Below the pieces are notes generated by a model that searched no databases, was not told the origin of the DNA, and saw only the letters and a list, made by a program, of their open reading frames with translations. Both the position numbers and the translations under genes were made by a program. Below are positions 9,636-17,883 of a DNA stretch of 64,000 nt, piece after piece. The stretch comes from Marinoscillum sp. MHG1-6 (lineage in GTDB: Bacteria; Bacteroidota; Bacteroidia; Cytophagales; Cyclobacteriaceae): assembly GCF_024714475.1 (NCBI RefSeq), contig NZ_JAMZMI010000002.1:744001-808000 (forward strand). The letters are read 5' to 3'. The stretch's first letter is position 1, and every line of letters starts with the position of its first letter.

Positions 9636-9876
9636 AGAGTCCTTTTCGCAAAACGTACAGGTAATGAAATAGTTCTGCCTGTACATTAGCTTATACAAAT
9701 ATCATACAATAATCATGGTGGCGGGTCCGGTACACACTCACAATCTATTAAACTTTGTTAAAGTGGTTAAAATAAGACGGTTGGGTCATTTTTCGGGAAA
9801 CAGACATTCATTTTGAAACGTACCTGTTATTTATTCATAATTAGTAATTTCGCCAGACTCACACAAAACTTAACTG

Positions 9877-12800
9877 ATGGGATACCAAAGGATTAACGTA
9901 ATCACCGGATGGGCAACATTTATTGTTGCGCTTGTTGTATATCTGCTCACTATTGAACCTACCGCCAGTTTTTGGGATTGCGGTGAATTTATTGCCTGCT
10001 CATATAAACTAGAAGTGCCTCACCCTCCGGGTGCGCCGTTCTTCCTGCTTATTGGACGCATTTTCTCCATGTTTGCGGGTGGAGATGTAACGCAGGTGGC
10101 TTATTGGGTCACTATGATCAGTGTATTGAGTAGTGCCTTTACCATCTTGTTTTTGTTTTGGTCGATCACACACCTGGTCAAAAAAGTACTTCACATCAGC
10201 AAAGGTGAAGAGACTTCTGAGCAAATAACATTGATCATGGGTGCCGGACTTATTGGTGCACTTGCCTATACCTTTAGTGACTCATTCTGGTTCTCAGCAG
10301 TCGAGGCCGAGGTGTACGGTATGTCATCCTTCTTTACTGCCTTTGTGTTCTGGGCCATCCTCAAATGGGAGAACATTGAAGATGAGGCTCAGGCCAATAA
10401 ATGGTTAATCCTAATTGCCTACATGGTCGGATTATCAATCGGTGTCCACTTGTTGAACCTCGTGACCATTCCAGCGATGGCATTGATTGTTTACTTCAAG
10501 AAAAACGAAACGCTTTCCAGAAATGGGATCATCCTTACTTTACTGGCAGGAGGTGTGATAGTTATAACTGTTTTGATTGGAATCATTCCGGGACTTCCTT
10601 CTATTGCGGGTACTCTGGAAGTATTCTTTGTTAACTCTTTGGGACTGCCATTTGGCTCTGGTGTGATCTTCTTCGGAGTTGTATTCATAGCTGCACTGAT
10701 CTACGGATTATACTATTCTGTCAAAAAGCAAAAGGTTGGCCTAAATGTGATTCTGTTAGCATTCACCTTTATTATCATTGGATATGCTTCCTACACCATA
10801 ATCCCGATCAGAAGTAGTTACGATCCACCAATCGACGAAAACGACCCGGATGACATCGTAACTTTCGTATCCTACCTAAAACGTGAACAATACGGTAGCC
10901 GACCGTTATTCCATGGACAATATTATACCGCAAGGGTGGTAGAGCAGAAAACCACCGGAAAGACTTACATGAGGGGTGAGGATGAGTACATCGTGAAAGA
11001 GGAAAAAATGGACTACGTCTATGATCCAAAACACACAACGATCCTTCCAAGGATGTACAGTTCCCAGGATCACCACAAAAAGAGATATATGCAAATCACA
11101 GGCCTGAGAGACGGGGAAAAGCCAAGTTTCTCTGACAACCTGTATTTTATGATCCGTCACCAGCTTGGGACCATGTATATGAGGTATTTCTTATGGAACT
11201 TCTCCGGTCGGGAGTCAGATATTCAGGATGCTGAATGGGTGGGTATCTCAGGAGCCTTCGATGAGCTCCCTCCAACCCTGGCAAACAACAAAGGAAGAAA
11301 CATCTACTTTGCGTTGCCGCTGATACTCGGGATACTTGGTATGTTCATCCAGTACAGCAAGGATCAAAGATATTTTTACACCACCTTGTTACTCTTTTTC
11401 CTTACAGGAGCAGCTCTGGTACTTTACCTAAACTCTCCTCCTATTGAACCAAGAGAAAGAGATTACATCTATGCAGGATCGTATTACGTCTTTGCTATTT
11501 GGATCGGGTTTGGTGTGTTGACCATCTATGAATGGATAAAGGCTGCCACCAAAAAGGGGAAAGTTGCAGTGATATTGGCCATCTTAATAAGTGTGCCAAT
11601 CCCTGCCATTATGGCGAGTGAAAACTGGGATGATCATGATCGTTCAGATCGCTATTTTTCAGTGGATGCGGCCAAGAATTACCTGGCCACCTGTGCTCCA
11701 AATGCCATGATCTTCACCGGGGGTGACAATGACACCTTCCCTCTCTGGTATGCGCAGGAAGTGGAAGGTTTCAGAACTGATGTACGTGTGATCGTACTGA
11801 GTTACTTTAACACAGATTGGTACATTCAGCAGATGATGCGCGACGCCTATGAGTCTGAGGCGTTACCATTTAGCCTGAGACTCAAACATTATCAGCAGGG
11901 TGGGATGAACGACTACCTGCCTGTCGTTGAGAATGAGAGTTTAAAAGCCGGGATTAGTGCTGATAAATATCTGCAGCTTCTTAAAAGCAATGAGCCGAAA
12001 TTGCGAATTCCACTTTCAAACGGAAAATACTATAATTCTATCCCGTCAAGGAAATTCTACCTGAATGTGGACGTAGAGAAAGTAAAATCTTTAGGGATTG
12101 TTCCAAAAGCAATGGAAAATAAGATTGTGGACCGAATGGAATGGACGGTTTCTGGTAGTGGAATGGAAAAAAACAGTCTGGCAGTAATGGATCTCATAGT
12201 CAACTCAAACTGGGAAAGACCAATCTATTTCAATACTACCAGTATAAATAGCCTTAACATGAACCTCAAGAAATACGTGGTTCAGGAGGGTATTGCCTTC
12301 CGATTGCTTCCAATCAATGGAAAAGGTGGAAGAGAATTTGAAGTAAGTACCGAGGTGATGTATGACAACCTCATGAACAACTACCAGTGGCGTGAGCTTA
12401 ACAATCCTGAGGTGTATTATTCTGAGGATTATAGAAACTTCTGTTTGAATCACAGATCTTCTTTTAACACACTTGCTCAAAACCTGTTGGAAAAGCGAGA
12501 AGTGGAGCGCGCATTTAAGGTTATTAAGAAGAGTTTGGATGTTATGCCAAATGAATCTATTCCTTTCGACTATTTCAATGTTCAACAGGTAGGCCTTCTA
12601 CTCTCGATTGACAAGATGTCGACCTACCTGGGAGACTCAGCTACATCCGAAGTAAACGTTTCTGAAGCCAAAGAAATCGCAGATTATATCACTGATATTG
12701 CGGCTAAAGAAAGCGCTGAGATGCTGGATTATTACCTGGATGGAAATATGACGGATCAGTCTGAATTACAAAAAAGGATACTTTCGCTCAATGAGCTTGC

Positions 12801-12888
12801 GAGAGCCTATCGAGCTTACGGTGATCGGGAAAAGTCAGCGGAGTTAGAAAAGTTGTTCGACACCTATTATAGACGAATTCAAAACTAG
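9877..12888 (+). CDS. DUF2723 GT-C-type integral membrane protein
   Basis: This 1003-residue protein starts with a membrane segment (GWATFIVALVVYLLTI) followed by the DUF2723 signature SFWDCGEFIACSYKLEVPHPPGAP. The N-terminal 560 residues contain about twelve hydrophobic segments, and the rest is a large soluble domain with TPR-like helices at the end (RAFKVIKKSLDVMP). The acidic DCGE motif in the first loop matches the catalytic acidic pair expected of GT-C transferases using lipid-phosphate sugars. The human family member TMEM260 is a protein O-mannosyltransferase, so an O-glycosylation role is plausible here but is inference. It is a single-gene unit closed by the hairpin at 13105-13131. 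Confidence 0.85.
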   Translation: MGYQRINVITGWATFIVALVVYLLTIEPTASFWDCGEFIACSYKLEVPHPPGAPFFLLIGRIFSMFAGGDVTQVAYWVTMISVLSSAFTILFLFWSITHLVKKVLHISKGEETSEQITLIMGAGLIGALAYTFSDSFWFSAVEAEVYGMSSFFTAFVFWAILKWENIEDEAQANKWLILIAYMVGLSIGVHLLNLVTIPAMALIVYFKKNETLSRNGIILTLLAGGVIVITVLIGIIPGLPSIAGTLEVFFVNSLGLPFGSGVIFFGVVFIAALIYGLYYSVKKQKVGLNVILLAFTFIIIGYASYTIIPIRSSYDPPIDENDPDDIVTFVSYLKREQYGSRPLFHGQYYTARVVEQKTTGKTYMRGEDEYIVKEEKMDYVYDPKHTTILPRMYSSQDHHKKRYMQITGLRDGEKPSFSDNLYFMIRHQLGTMYMRYFLWNFSGRESDIQDAEWVGISGAFDELPPTLANNKGRNIYFALPLILGILGMFIQYSKDQRYFYTTLLLFFLTGAALVLYLNSPPIEPRERDYIYAGSYYVFAIWIGFGVLTIYEWIKAATKKGKVAVILAILISVPIPAIMASENWDDHDRSDRYFSVDAAKNYLATCAPNAMIFTGGDNDTFPLWYAQEVEGFRTDVRVIVLSYFNTDWYIQQMMRDAYESEALPFSLRLKHYQQGGMNDYLPVVENESLKAGISADKYLQLLKSNEPKLRIPLSNGKYYNSIPSRKFYLNVDVEKVKSLGIVPKAMENKIVDRMEWTVSGSGMEKNSLAVMDLIVNSNWERPIYFNTTSINSLNMNLKKYVVQEGIAFRLLPINGKGGREFEVSTEVMYDNLMNNYQWRELNNPEVYYSEDYRNFCLNHRSSFNTLAQNLLEKREVERAFKVIKKSLDVMPNESIPFDYFNVQQVGLLLSIDKMSTYLGDSATSEVNVSEAKEIADYITDIAAKESAEMLDYYLDGNMTDQSELQKRILSLNELARAYRAYGDREKSAELEKLFDTYYRRIQN

Positions 12889-13104
12889 ATTATCCAAAAT
12901 ACGATGTAATTTTCAAGAAAAAGCTTCCATGGTGGCGTCCATGCTGAATTATTGGTTTTACATTTCGAATAAGAACAAAAATATCAGAAATCCCAAAGGC
13001 CACCCCGATGAGATACCCGATAAAACAGGCTTTTGATTAATTTAAAGCCTATTTTCCGAGTATGACGCTTTTTCTTTCTCGAATTCAGTTTAATATATTG
13101 ATAT

Positions 13105-13131
13105 AAGCAGGCTTTCAAGCCTGCTTTTTTT
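13105..13131 (+). terminator. Intrinsic terminator after the DUF2723 gene
   Basis: A perfect 8-bp stem (AAGCAGGC / GCCTGCTT) with a 6-base loop is followed directly by a run of seven T. It closes the 9877-12888 transcript after a 216-base tail. That tail holds no gene; it has only a weaker 7-bp inverted repeat at 13027-13050. Confidence 0.85.
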
Positions 13132-13185
13132 ATGCCTTACAACCTCTACAATCAGCACATCGTTGAACCTAAAAACCTTCTAAAT

Positions 13186-13626
13186 ATGATAGCTGAATTC
13201 CGCTCTATATTCGAACGAGACATCGAAAAACTTAAGACTGAAATCGAATCCTTTCAATCCGAAGCTAATCTTTGGGTTACCAAAGGAGCCATTACCAATA
13301 CTTCTGGAAACTTGTGCCTGCACCTCGTCGGCAACCTAAAGGCTTTCGTAGGTAATAATATGGGTGGCATCAAATACACCAGAGATCGTAAAGCTGAGTT
13401 TAGTTTAAAAGACATCCCCAGAGCCACGCTTGTGCAGATGGTGAATGAAACAAAAGAAGTTGTATTACAAACTTTCGAAACACTCACCAGTGAAGACCTG
13501 GAAAAAAAGCATCCGCAAAATGTTCTAGGATACGAGATGACCAACCGGTTTTTTTTGATCCATTTGGCATCGCACCTCTCCTACCACCTCGGACAGATCA
13601 ACTACCTGAGGCGTATGCTGGAGTGA
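13186..13626 (+). CDS. DinB-like superfamily protein (DUF1572 type)
   Basis: This is a small four-helix-bundle-type protein of about 146 residues. It has NLCLHLVGNLKAFVG near the first third and LIHLASHLSYHLGQINYLR at the end; the spaced His residues are the likely metal ligands typical of the DinB/YfiT superfamily. A longer frame from 13132 is open, but that ATG sits immediately behind the T-run of a strong terminator, so transcripts for this gene can hardly include it. The ATG at 13186 gives the usual family length. Bacterial members include bacillithiol and mycothiol transferases, but most are uncharacterised, so no substrate is assigned. It is a single gene, convergent with msrA. Confidence 0.75.
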   Translation: MIAEFRSIFERDIEKLKTEIESFQSEANLWVTKGAITNTSGNLCLHLVGNLKAFVGNNMGGIKYTRDRKAEFSLKDIPRATLVQMVNETKEVVLQTFETLTSEDLEKKHPQNVLGYEMTNRFFLIHLASHLSYHLGQINYLRRMLE

Positions 13627-13629
13627 TCC

Positions 13630-14292
13630 TTACTCAATTCCTTCTTTCAGCAGCTCGGGAAACTTTGATTGAAATTTCTTAAGCCGGGGAATCGACACAC
13701 TACGAACGTAGGGTTGGTACGGGTTTCTCTTCTCAAAATCCTGATGATATTCCTCGGCTTCCCAGAATTTTTTAAAGGCCAGAATTTCAGTAGCAATTGG
13801 CTGATCATAGGCCCTACTTGCATCCAGGGAATCCCTAAAACCTTCAGCAATCCGCCTTTCTTCTTCATTTTGGTAAAAGATGATCGATCGGTATTGGGTT
13901 CCATAATCCGGATGCTGCCCATTAACTGTAGTAGGGTTTTGAGAACCATAATAGACCTTCACAAGAGTTTTGAATGATACGACCTTAGGATCGTAATACA
14001 CCTTCACCGCCTCTGCATGCCCGGTGATTCCCGCACTAACCTGTTCATAGGTTGGGGAGGATTCCTTACCTCCGGAGTATCCGGACACCGCCTCTTTCAC
14101 TCCCCGAACACTTTCGTAAACGGCCTCCACACACCAAAAACATCCACTGGCAAAATAGGCGGTCTCATATTGTTCCAGTTGCTGGGGGTTGAGTTTCTCA
14201 GTCTGCCTTCCTTCTGAATTAGATGAAGGTCCGCAAGTGCTGAAAAAAAGTGATAGTATTATCAATAACGCCATAAGTCTCATTCCTTTCAT
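13630..14292 (-). CDS. msrA: Peptide-methionine (S)-S-oxide reductase, lipoprotein form
   Basis: The protein repairs methionine-S-sulfoxide in proteins. The catalytic motif SGCFWCVEAVYESV is present, followed by VSGYSGG, QVSAGITGHAEAVKVYYDP and GTQYRSIIF, all MsrA landmarks. The start chosen is the ATG at 14292, preceded by AGGAG; a TTG at 14313 would also be in frame. The first 20 residues form a lipoprotein signal with lipobox FSTC, so the enzyme is anchored in the envelope rather than cytoplasmic. The C-terminal tail lacks the recycling cysteines seen in E. coli MsrA, so it probably relies on direct reduction or on the second Cys of the GCFWC motif. It is a single gene, convergent with the DinB-like gene. 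Confidence 0.93.
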   Translation of the reverse strand: MKGMRLMALLIILSLFFSTCGPSSNSEGRQTEKLNPQQLEQYETAYFASGCFWCVEAVYESVRGVKEAVSGYSGGKESSPTYEQVSAGITGHAEAVKVYYDPKVVSFKTLVKVYYGSQNPTTVNGQHPDYGTQYRSIIFYQNEEERRIAEGFRDSLDASRAYDQPIATEILAFKKFWEAEEYHQDFEKRNPYQPYVRSVSIPRLKKFQSKFPELLKEGIE

Positions 14293-14417
14293 TCTGAAAG
14301 TTAAACTCCTCAAGCTTCATATAGTTGTGTTTTTCCAACTCAATGCCCGGGCTTGACAGCCAGCAGACAAATCTATCGGTATCCATATTTTCATGGACTT
14401 AGTTATCTTTCGCCTTC

Positions 14418-15218
14418 ATGAAAAACATTTTTCGGACCCTCGGCTATGGGATCGTCATTTACATTGTATTCAGCTTTTTGATCAATTTGATAAAGTTATC
14501 AAAGAGAGAACACGCCTACTGTGACGAATACAGCCAGGTCAACCCCTTTACAAAAGATGCTCACCACTTTCGGTATTGGCGACTCGGTGATAAACGTGGT
14601 GATTTTTGTACTGATTATGAATCCATTTTTAAACTCAGCGAGGAACGCTCACTCAATCGAACTGAGATGGTGCTCGATGAGGACGATTATCACAACTTCT
14701 GGGGTACCGTCTACATGAAGCTTGTCGCTCAAAGTCACGGCGATCTGGATTTTATTGCTGATTCACTTCTGAATATTTCCACTTCCATGGGCATGGATGC
14801 CTCTACCCTGGCCGAGTTGACGGTCAGCTTCATTCAGGACATCCCATACAGCTATGTACTAGGTGATGATTGTGGGAACAGGAACACACAAGGATTTGAT
14901 TGCATTGGCAATCAGGCCTATGGTATTTTATCGCCTTATGAATTTCTTCACACGCTTTATGGCGATTGTGATACCCGAGCTGTTCTACTTTATGCCATAT
15001 TACAAAAAATGAATTTTGACCCGATGATCGTAGTGAGTGATGAATACGCCCATGCCATGCTTGCTCTCAACATTCCTTCCTCGGGAGATTACATCGAACA
15101 CGGCAAAAAGAAATATTACTTTTGGGAAACCACCGGCGCCGGTTGGCCCATCGGCATGCTGCCACCGGACTGCAGCAATGTAAATTATTGGAAAATAGCT
15201 TTAGTCAATGAACTATAA
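14418..15218 (+). CDS. Membrane-anchored transglutaminase-like cysteine protease-fold protein
   Basis: This 266-residue protein has an N-terminal membrane anchor (LGYGIVIYIVFSFLINLI) and a C-terminal transglutaminase-like domain. The catalytic Cys sits in LYGDCDTRAVLLYAIL and the His in YAHAMLALN, with a likely third polar residue in YFWETTGAGWPIG, in the order expected for the papain/transglutaminase fold. The domain is therefore likely to be active and to face the periplasm. Its stop overlaps the start of the DUF350 gene by 11 bases, so the two are translationally coupled. No substrate is known; family members act as amidases, proteases or crosslinkers. Confidence 0.75.
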   Translation: MKNIFRTLGYGIVIYIVFSFLINLIKLSKREHAYCDEYSQVNPFTKDAHHFRYWRLGDKRGDFCTDYESIFKLSEERSLNRTEMVLDEDDYHNFWGTVYMKLVAQSHGDLDFIADSLLNISTSMGMDASTLAELTVSFIQDIPYSYVLGDDCGNRNTQGFDCIGNQAYGILSPYEFLHTLYGDCDTRAVLLYAILQKMNFDPMIVVSDEYAHAMLALNIPSSGDYIEHGKKKYYFWETTGAGWPIGMLPPDCSNVNYWKIALVNEL

Positions 15219-15726
15219 CATCGCTTTACTTGGAATAATAGAAGTCGTTTCTGCCATCTCCATAGGAATTTTTATTCTCGCGCTCACGTACAAAATCGTA
15301 CAATTTGTAGGCGAAAAATACTATGGCATCAAGGAGTTTAACCATGCTTACAGCATCTTCACCGCGGCCATTATCCTATCAGTAGGCCTAATGGTCAGTG
15401 GAGTGATTCAACCCTTGATCTCATCATTCCGACTATTAAATAAAGAGGAAGGAACACTCCTTTTGGCATTCAAGTACATTGGGACCGGAGCCGTCTATAT
15501 TGCTATCGCCTATGTTGCAGCAGTACTGATTGGACTTATTTCTACTTTTCTCTACTCGAAACTCACACCAATTGATGAATTCGAAGAAATCAGGAAAAAC
15601 AACATCGGTGTTGCCATTATTGTAAGTGCGATACTTATTACCCTGACCATGCTCTCCAAAAGTGGTGTGGTCATGATCATTGAAGCGCTCATCCCATATC
15701 CTCAATTGCCCCCTACAGGATTCTAA
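15208..15726 (+). CDS. DUF350 small integral membrane protein
   Basis: This 172-residue protein has four membrane segments (about 8-30, 47-70, 87-110, 132-152) and the DUF350 hallmark EEIRKNNIGVAIIVSAILI before the last helix. DUF350 proteins are often next to genes for membrane-modifying or glutathionylspermidine-related enzymes, but their function is unknown. Here it overlaps the transglutaminase-like gene by 11 bases, suggesting that both act as one membrane unit. Its 3' end overlaps the convergent ada gene by 4 bases. Confidence 0.8.
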   Translation: MNYNIALLGIIEVVSAISIGIFILALTYKIVQFVGEKYYGIKEFNHAYSIFTAAIILSVGLMVSGVIQPLISSFRLLNKEEGTLLLAFKYIGTGAVYIAIAYVAAVLIGLISTFLYSKLTPIDEFEEIRKNNIGVAIIVSAILITLTMLSKSGVVMIIEALIPYPQLPPTGF

Positions 15727-16793
15727 AAAAGTTCTAAATCTTTTGCGATCGCCCCTTCATGTTCCAGTAGCCATTTTTTGCGAGGTAATCCACCGGCGTA
15801 ACCGGTTAAACTTCCATCTGATCCAATCACACGGTGACAGGGGATGATAATGGCAATGCGATTCATCCCGTTGGCACGGGCTACTGCCCTTACCGCATCA
15901 GGATTGCCCAGGGCTTCAGCTTGTTGCTGATAAGACCTGGTCTTTCCGGGAGGAATTTTCCCTAATTCTTCCCATACCCGAACCTGAAATTCTGTCCCGG
16001 GGATAACCAGTGGAATATCAAATTTTGCCCGTGTACCTTCAAAATATTCTAAAACCTGCTTTTCAGCCAATTTGGTAAACTCGTTTTCTCCTGGTAGGAT
16101 ATGCCCATTCAACCTTTTTCTTAGATCAGCAAATTCTGTTTCCAGCATCCGGCGATCGGTAAACTCCAACAAACACAGCCCCTCATCCGTGGCGCCGGCA
16201 TACATGGGGCCAAGGGGTGTTTCAAATCGATGTAAATGAATTACATTTTGAGTAGTAGAATTTTCAGGAGCCATACCGAAGAGGTTTTTAAATGCCGAAC
16301 CAAATCCGCTTAGAGAATCATAACCGGTTTTGAATGCACTTGAAGTTACGCTATTGCCATTTTTGATTTCACTATAAGCCGAATTGATCCGGATCATACG
16401 CTGATAGGCCTGGAAGGTCATCCCATGATGTTGATTAAACCAACGCCTGATCTTCTCCGGTGGGATCCCCATGCTACGAATGACCCCGTCGGAGATTCTC
16501 ACTTCAGGTTTTTCAGCAACCATTTGGATTAACTGCTTAACCTCATCTGGCACTTGCTTTACTTTTTGAGCTGGATTACAAACTTTGCAGGGACGATATC
16601 CATGCTGCAGCGCCTCTTTTGACGTGGTGAAAAAAATGACATTTTTAGGCTTTGGCTTACGAGCTGTACAGGTGGAAACGCAAAAAATCCCAGTGGTTTT
16701 TACACAGACATAAAATACACCCAGGTATTGAGTGTCTTTGTTGACTAGTGCCTCATAATATAGATTGATATCCTTTTTATCCTCGACGAGCAT
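15723..16793 (-). CDS. ada: Bifunctional Ada: methylphosphotriester and O6-methylguanine DNA methyltransferase / AraC regulator
   Basis: This 356-residue protein removes methyl groups from DNA phosphotriesters and O6-methylguanine and activates the adaptive response. The N-terminal zinc site has Cys38, Cys42, Cys69 and Cys72 (GIFCVSTCTARKPK and GYRPCKVC), the same positions as in E. coli Ada. An AraC-type helix-turn-helix spans about 95-175. The C-terminal alkyltransferase has its acceptor Cys319 in IIPCHRVIGSDGSLTGYAGG. It is full length compared with E. coli Ada (354 residues). It lies downstream of the pectinesterase on the same strand across 74 bases and is probably an independent unit. 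Confidence 0.95.
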   Translation of the reverse strand: MLVEDKKDINLYYEALVNKDTQYLGVFYVCVKTTGIFCVSTCTARKPKPKNVIFFTTSKEALQHGYRPCKVCNPAQKVKQVPDEVKQLIQMVAEKPEVRISDGVIRSMGIPPEKIRRWFNQHHGMTFQAYQRMIRINSAYSEIKNGNSVTSSAFKTGYDSLSGFGSAFKNLFGMAPENSTTQNVIHLHRFETPLGPMYAGATDEGLCLLEFTDRRMLETEFADLRKRLNGHILPGENEFTKLAEKQVLEYFEGTRAKFDIPLVIPGTEFQVRVWEELGKIPPGKTRSYQQQAEALGNPDAVRAVARANGMNRIAIIIPCHRVIGSDGSLTGYAGGLPRKKWLLEHEGAIAKDLELF

Positions 16794-16867
16794 AGCGTTT
16801 CAGGTTTACTCATACAAAGGAGAGACAATCCATCGTGATCCACAACCGAAATTTGAACAAGTATTTT

Positions 16868-17812
16868 TTAGGGCTGCCAGCCTCTTAGCACCTTATCTCT
16901 GGTATGGGCTTTGGCTTCCTTCTTAGACAATTGCTTTGACCAGGATATCCGGGTATCAGGAGAAGCGCCAGGGCCGAAAGATTTATACTCAGCATAGTAG
17001 GTGGTGCTGCGGTCATCTTCATTGCTCCACTCATGCCAGCCGACAGGTAGTATATGTTTCTCCATTTCGCAATTGATAAAAACAGTTCTGGCATATTTTC
17101 TCCACGGTCGCCCCAGATAAACTTCATCCACGCCGTCTTCAGCAGTCAGCTTGCAGTTACTAAAAACAAATCCGAATTGATCTCCTTTTTCAGTTGAGGC
17201 GGCAGTGATATAAGAGTTGCTTCGTGACCGAATTTCACAGCCTTCAAACCAGGCTGTACCCTGACCAAATATGAAATCAGTTGTCCCGCTGATAAAGCAG
17301 TTTTTGAAATAAGTCCTATAGCCCTCACCCGTGAGGTACATCGTATCCTGATGCCCCTGAAATGAACAGTTTGTAAAACTTACCCTGTCACCTTCCACAT
17401 GAATAGCCACCGCCTGACCAACGGGGCCTGAGGAATTGATAATAGTTAGATTTTCGCCATGAAAATCATTCGCATCCACCAACATCGTATAGGTATGAAA
17501 AGTACCATTCCTGCCATTGGCCATTTTGCCGAAGTGGTCTTCCCATGTTATGATCGTGCTATCTTGATCCTCCCCAATGATGGAAAGGCGTGTGTTCCAT
17601 GAAAAAACCTCCACTTTTTCTTCGTAGACACCATTTTTCACATAAATGGTAATGGGTACATCCGGGAATGCTTTGGTGGCGAAAATCGCTTCGCTAATGC
17701 TTGAGTAATCACCCGACCCATCAAGGGCAACAGTTATTTTTGTAGCATATCCCTGCGCATGACAGAAAATGGCACCTGTTAGTAATACGACTGTAAAAAA
17801 GAAATTCTTCAT
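16868..17812 (-). CDS. Pectin methylesterase (CE8), secreted
   Basis: The enzyme demethylates homogalacturonan so that pectate lyases can cut it. A signal peptide (MKNFFFTVVLLTGAIFCHAQ) is followed by a right-handed beta-helix domain with all CE8 signatures: NGVYEEKV, QAVAIHV, GHQDTMYL (Asp156), GTTDFIFGQG (Asp179, nucleophile) and YLGRPW (Arg235, Trp237). There is no T9SS tail and no lipobox, so it is likely periplasmic. It is the last gene of the minus-strand pectin operon, 71 bases after the propeller-like gene. Length (314) is normal for bacterial CE8. Confidence 0.94.
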   Translation of the reverse strand: MKNFFFTVVLLTGAIFCHAQGYATKITVALDGSGDYSSISEAIFATKAFPDVPITIYVKNGVYEEKVEVFSWNTRLSIIGEDQDSTIITWEDHFGKMANGRNGTFHTYTMLVDANDFHGENLTIINSSGPVGQAVAIHVEGDRVSFTNCSFQGHQDTMYLTGEGYRTYFKNCFISGTTDFIFGQGTAWFEGCEIRSRSNSYITAASTEKGDQFGFVFSNCKLTAEDGVDEVYLGRPWRKYARTVFINCEMEKHILPVGWHEWSNEDDRSTTYYAEYKSFGPGASPDTRISWSKQLSKKEAKAHTRDKVLRGWQP

Positions 17813-17883
17813 TGGGTTTAATATCTGTTCAAACGATTGTTTTGCAATATAACAACAGATTTCATTCCAAAAAGAAAGTTCTC

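Noticed and set aside
12205-12585. 126-codon antisense frame within the DUF2723 gene
   Set aside because: No signal, motif or spacing support; the sense frame is a well-formed 1003-residue protein.
13027-13050. Inverted repeat AGGCTTT / AAAGCCT as a terminator
   Set aside because: Only 7 bp with a 10-base loop and no T-run; the hairpin at 13105 is far better.
13132-13185. 18-codon extension of the DinB-like gene
   Set aside because: The ATG at 13132 follows immediately after the T-run of a strong terminator, so it is unlikely to be in the mRNA; the ATG at 13186 gives normal length.
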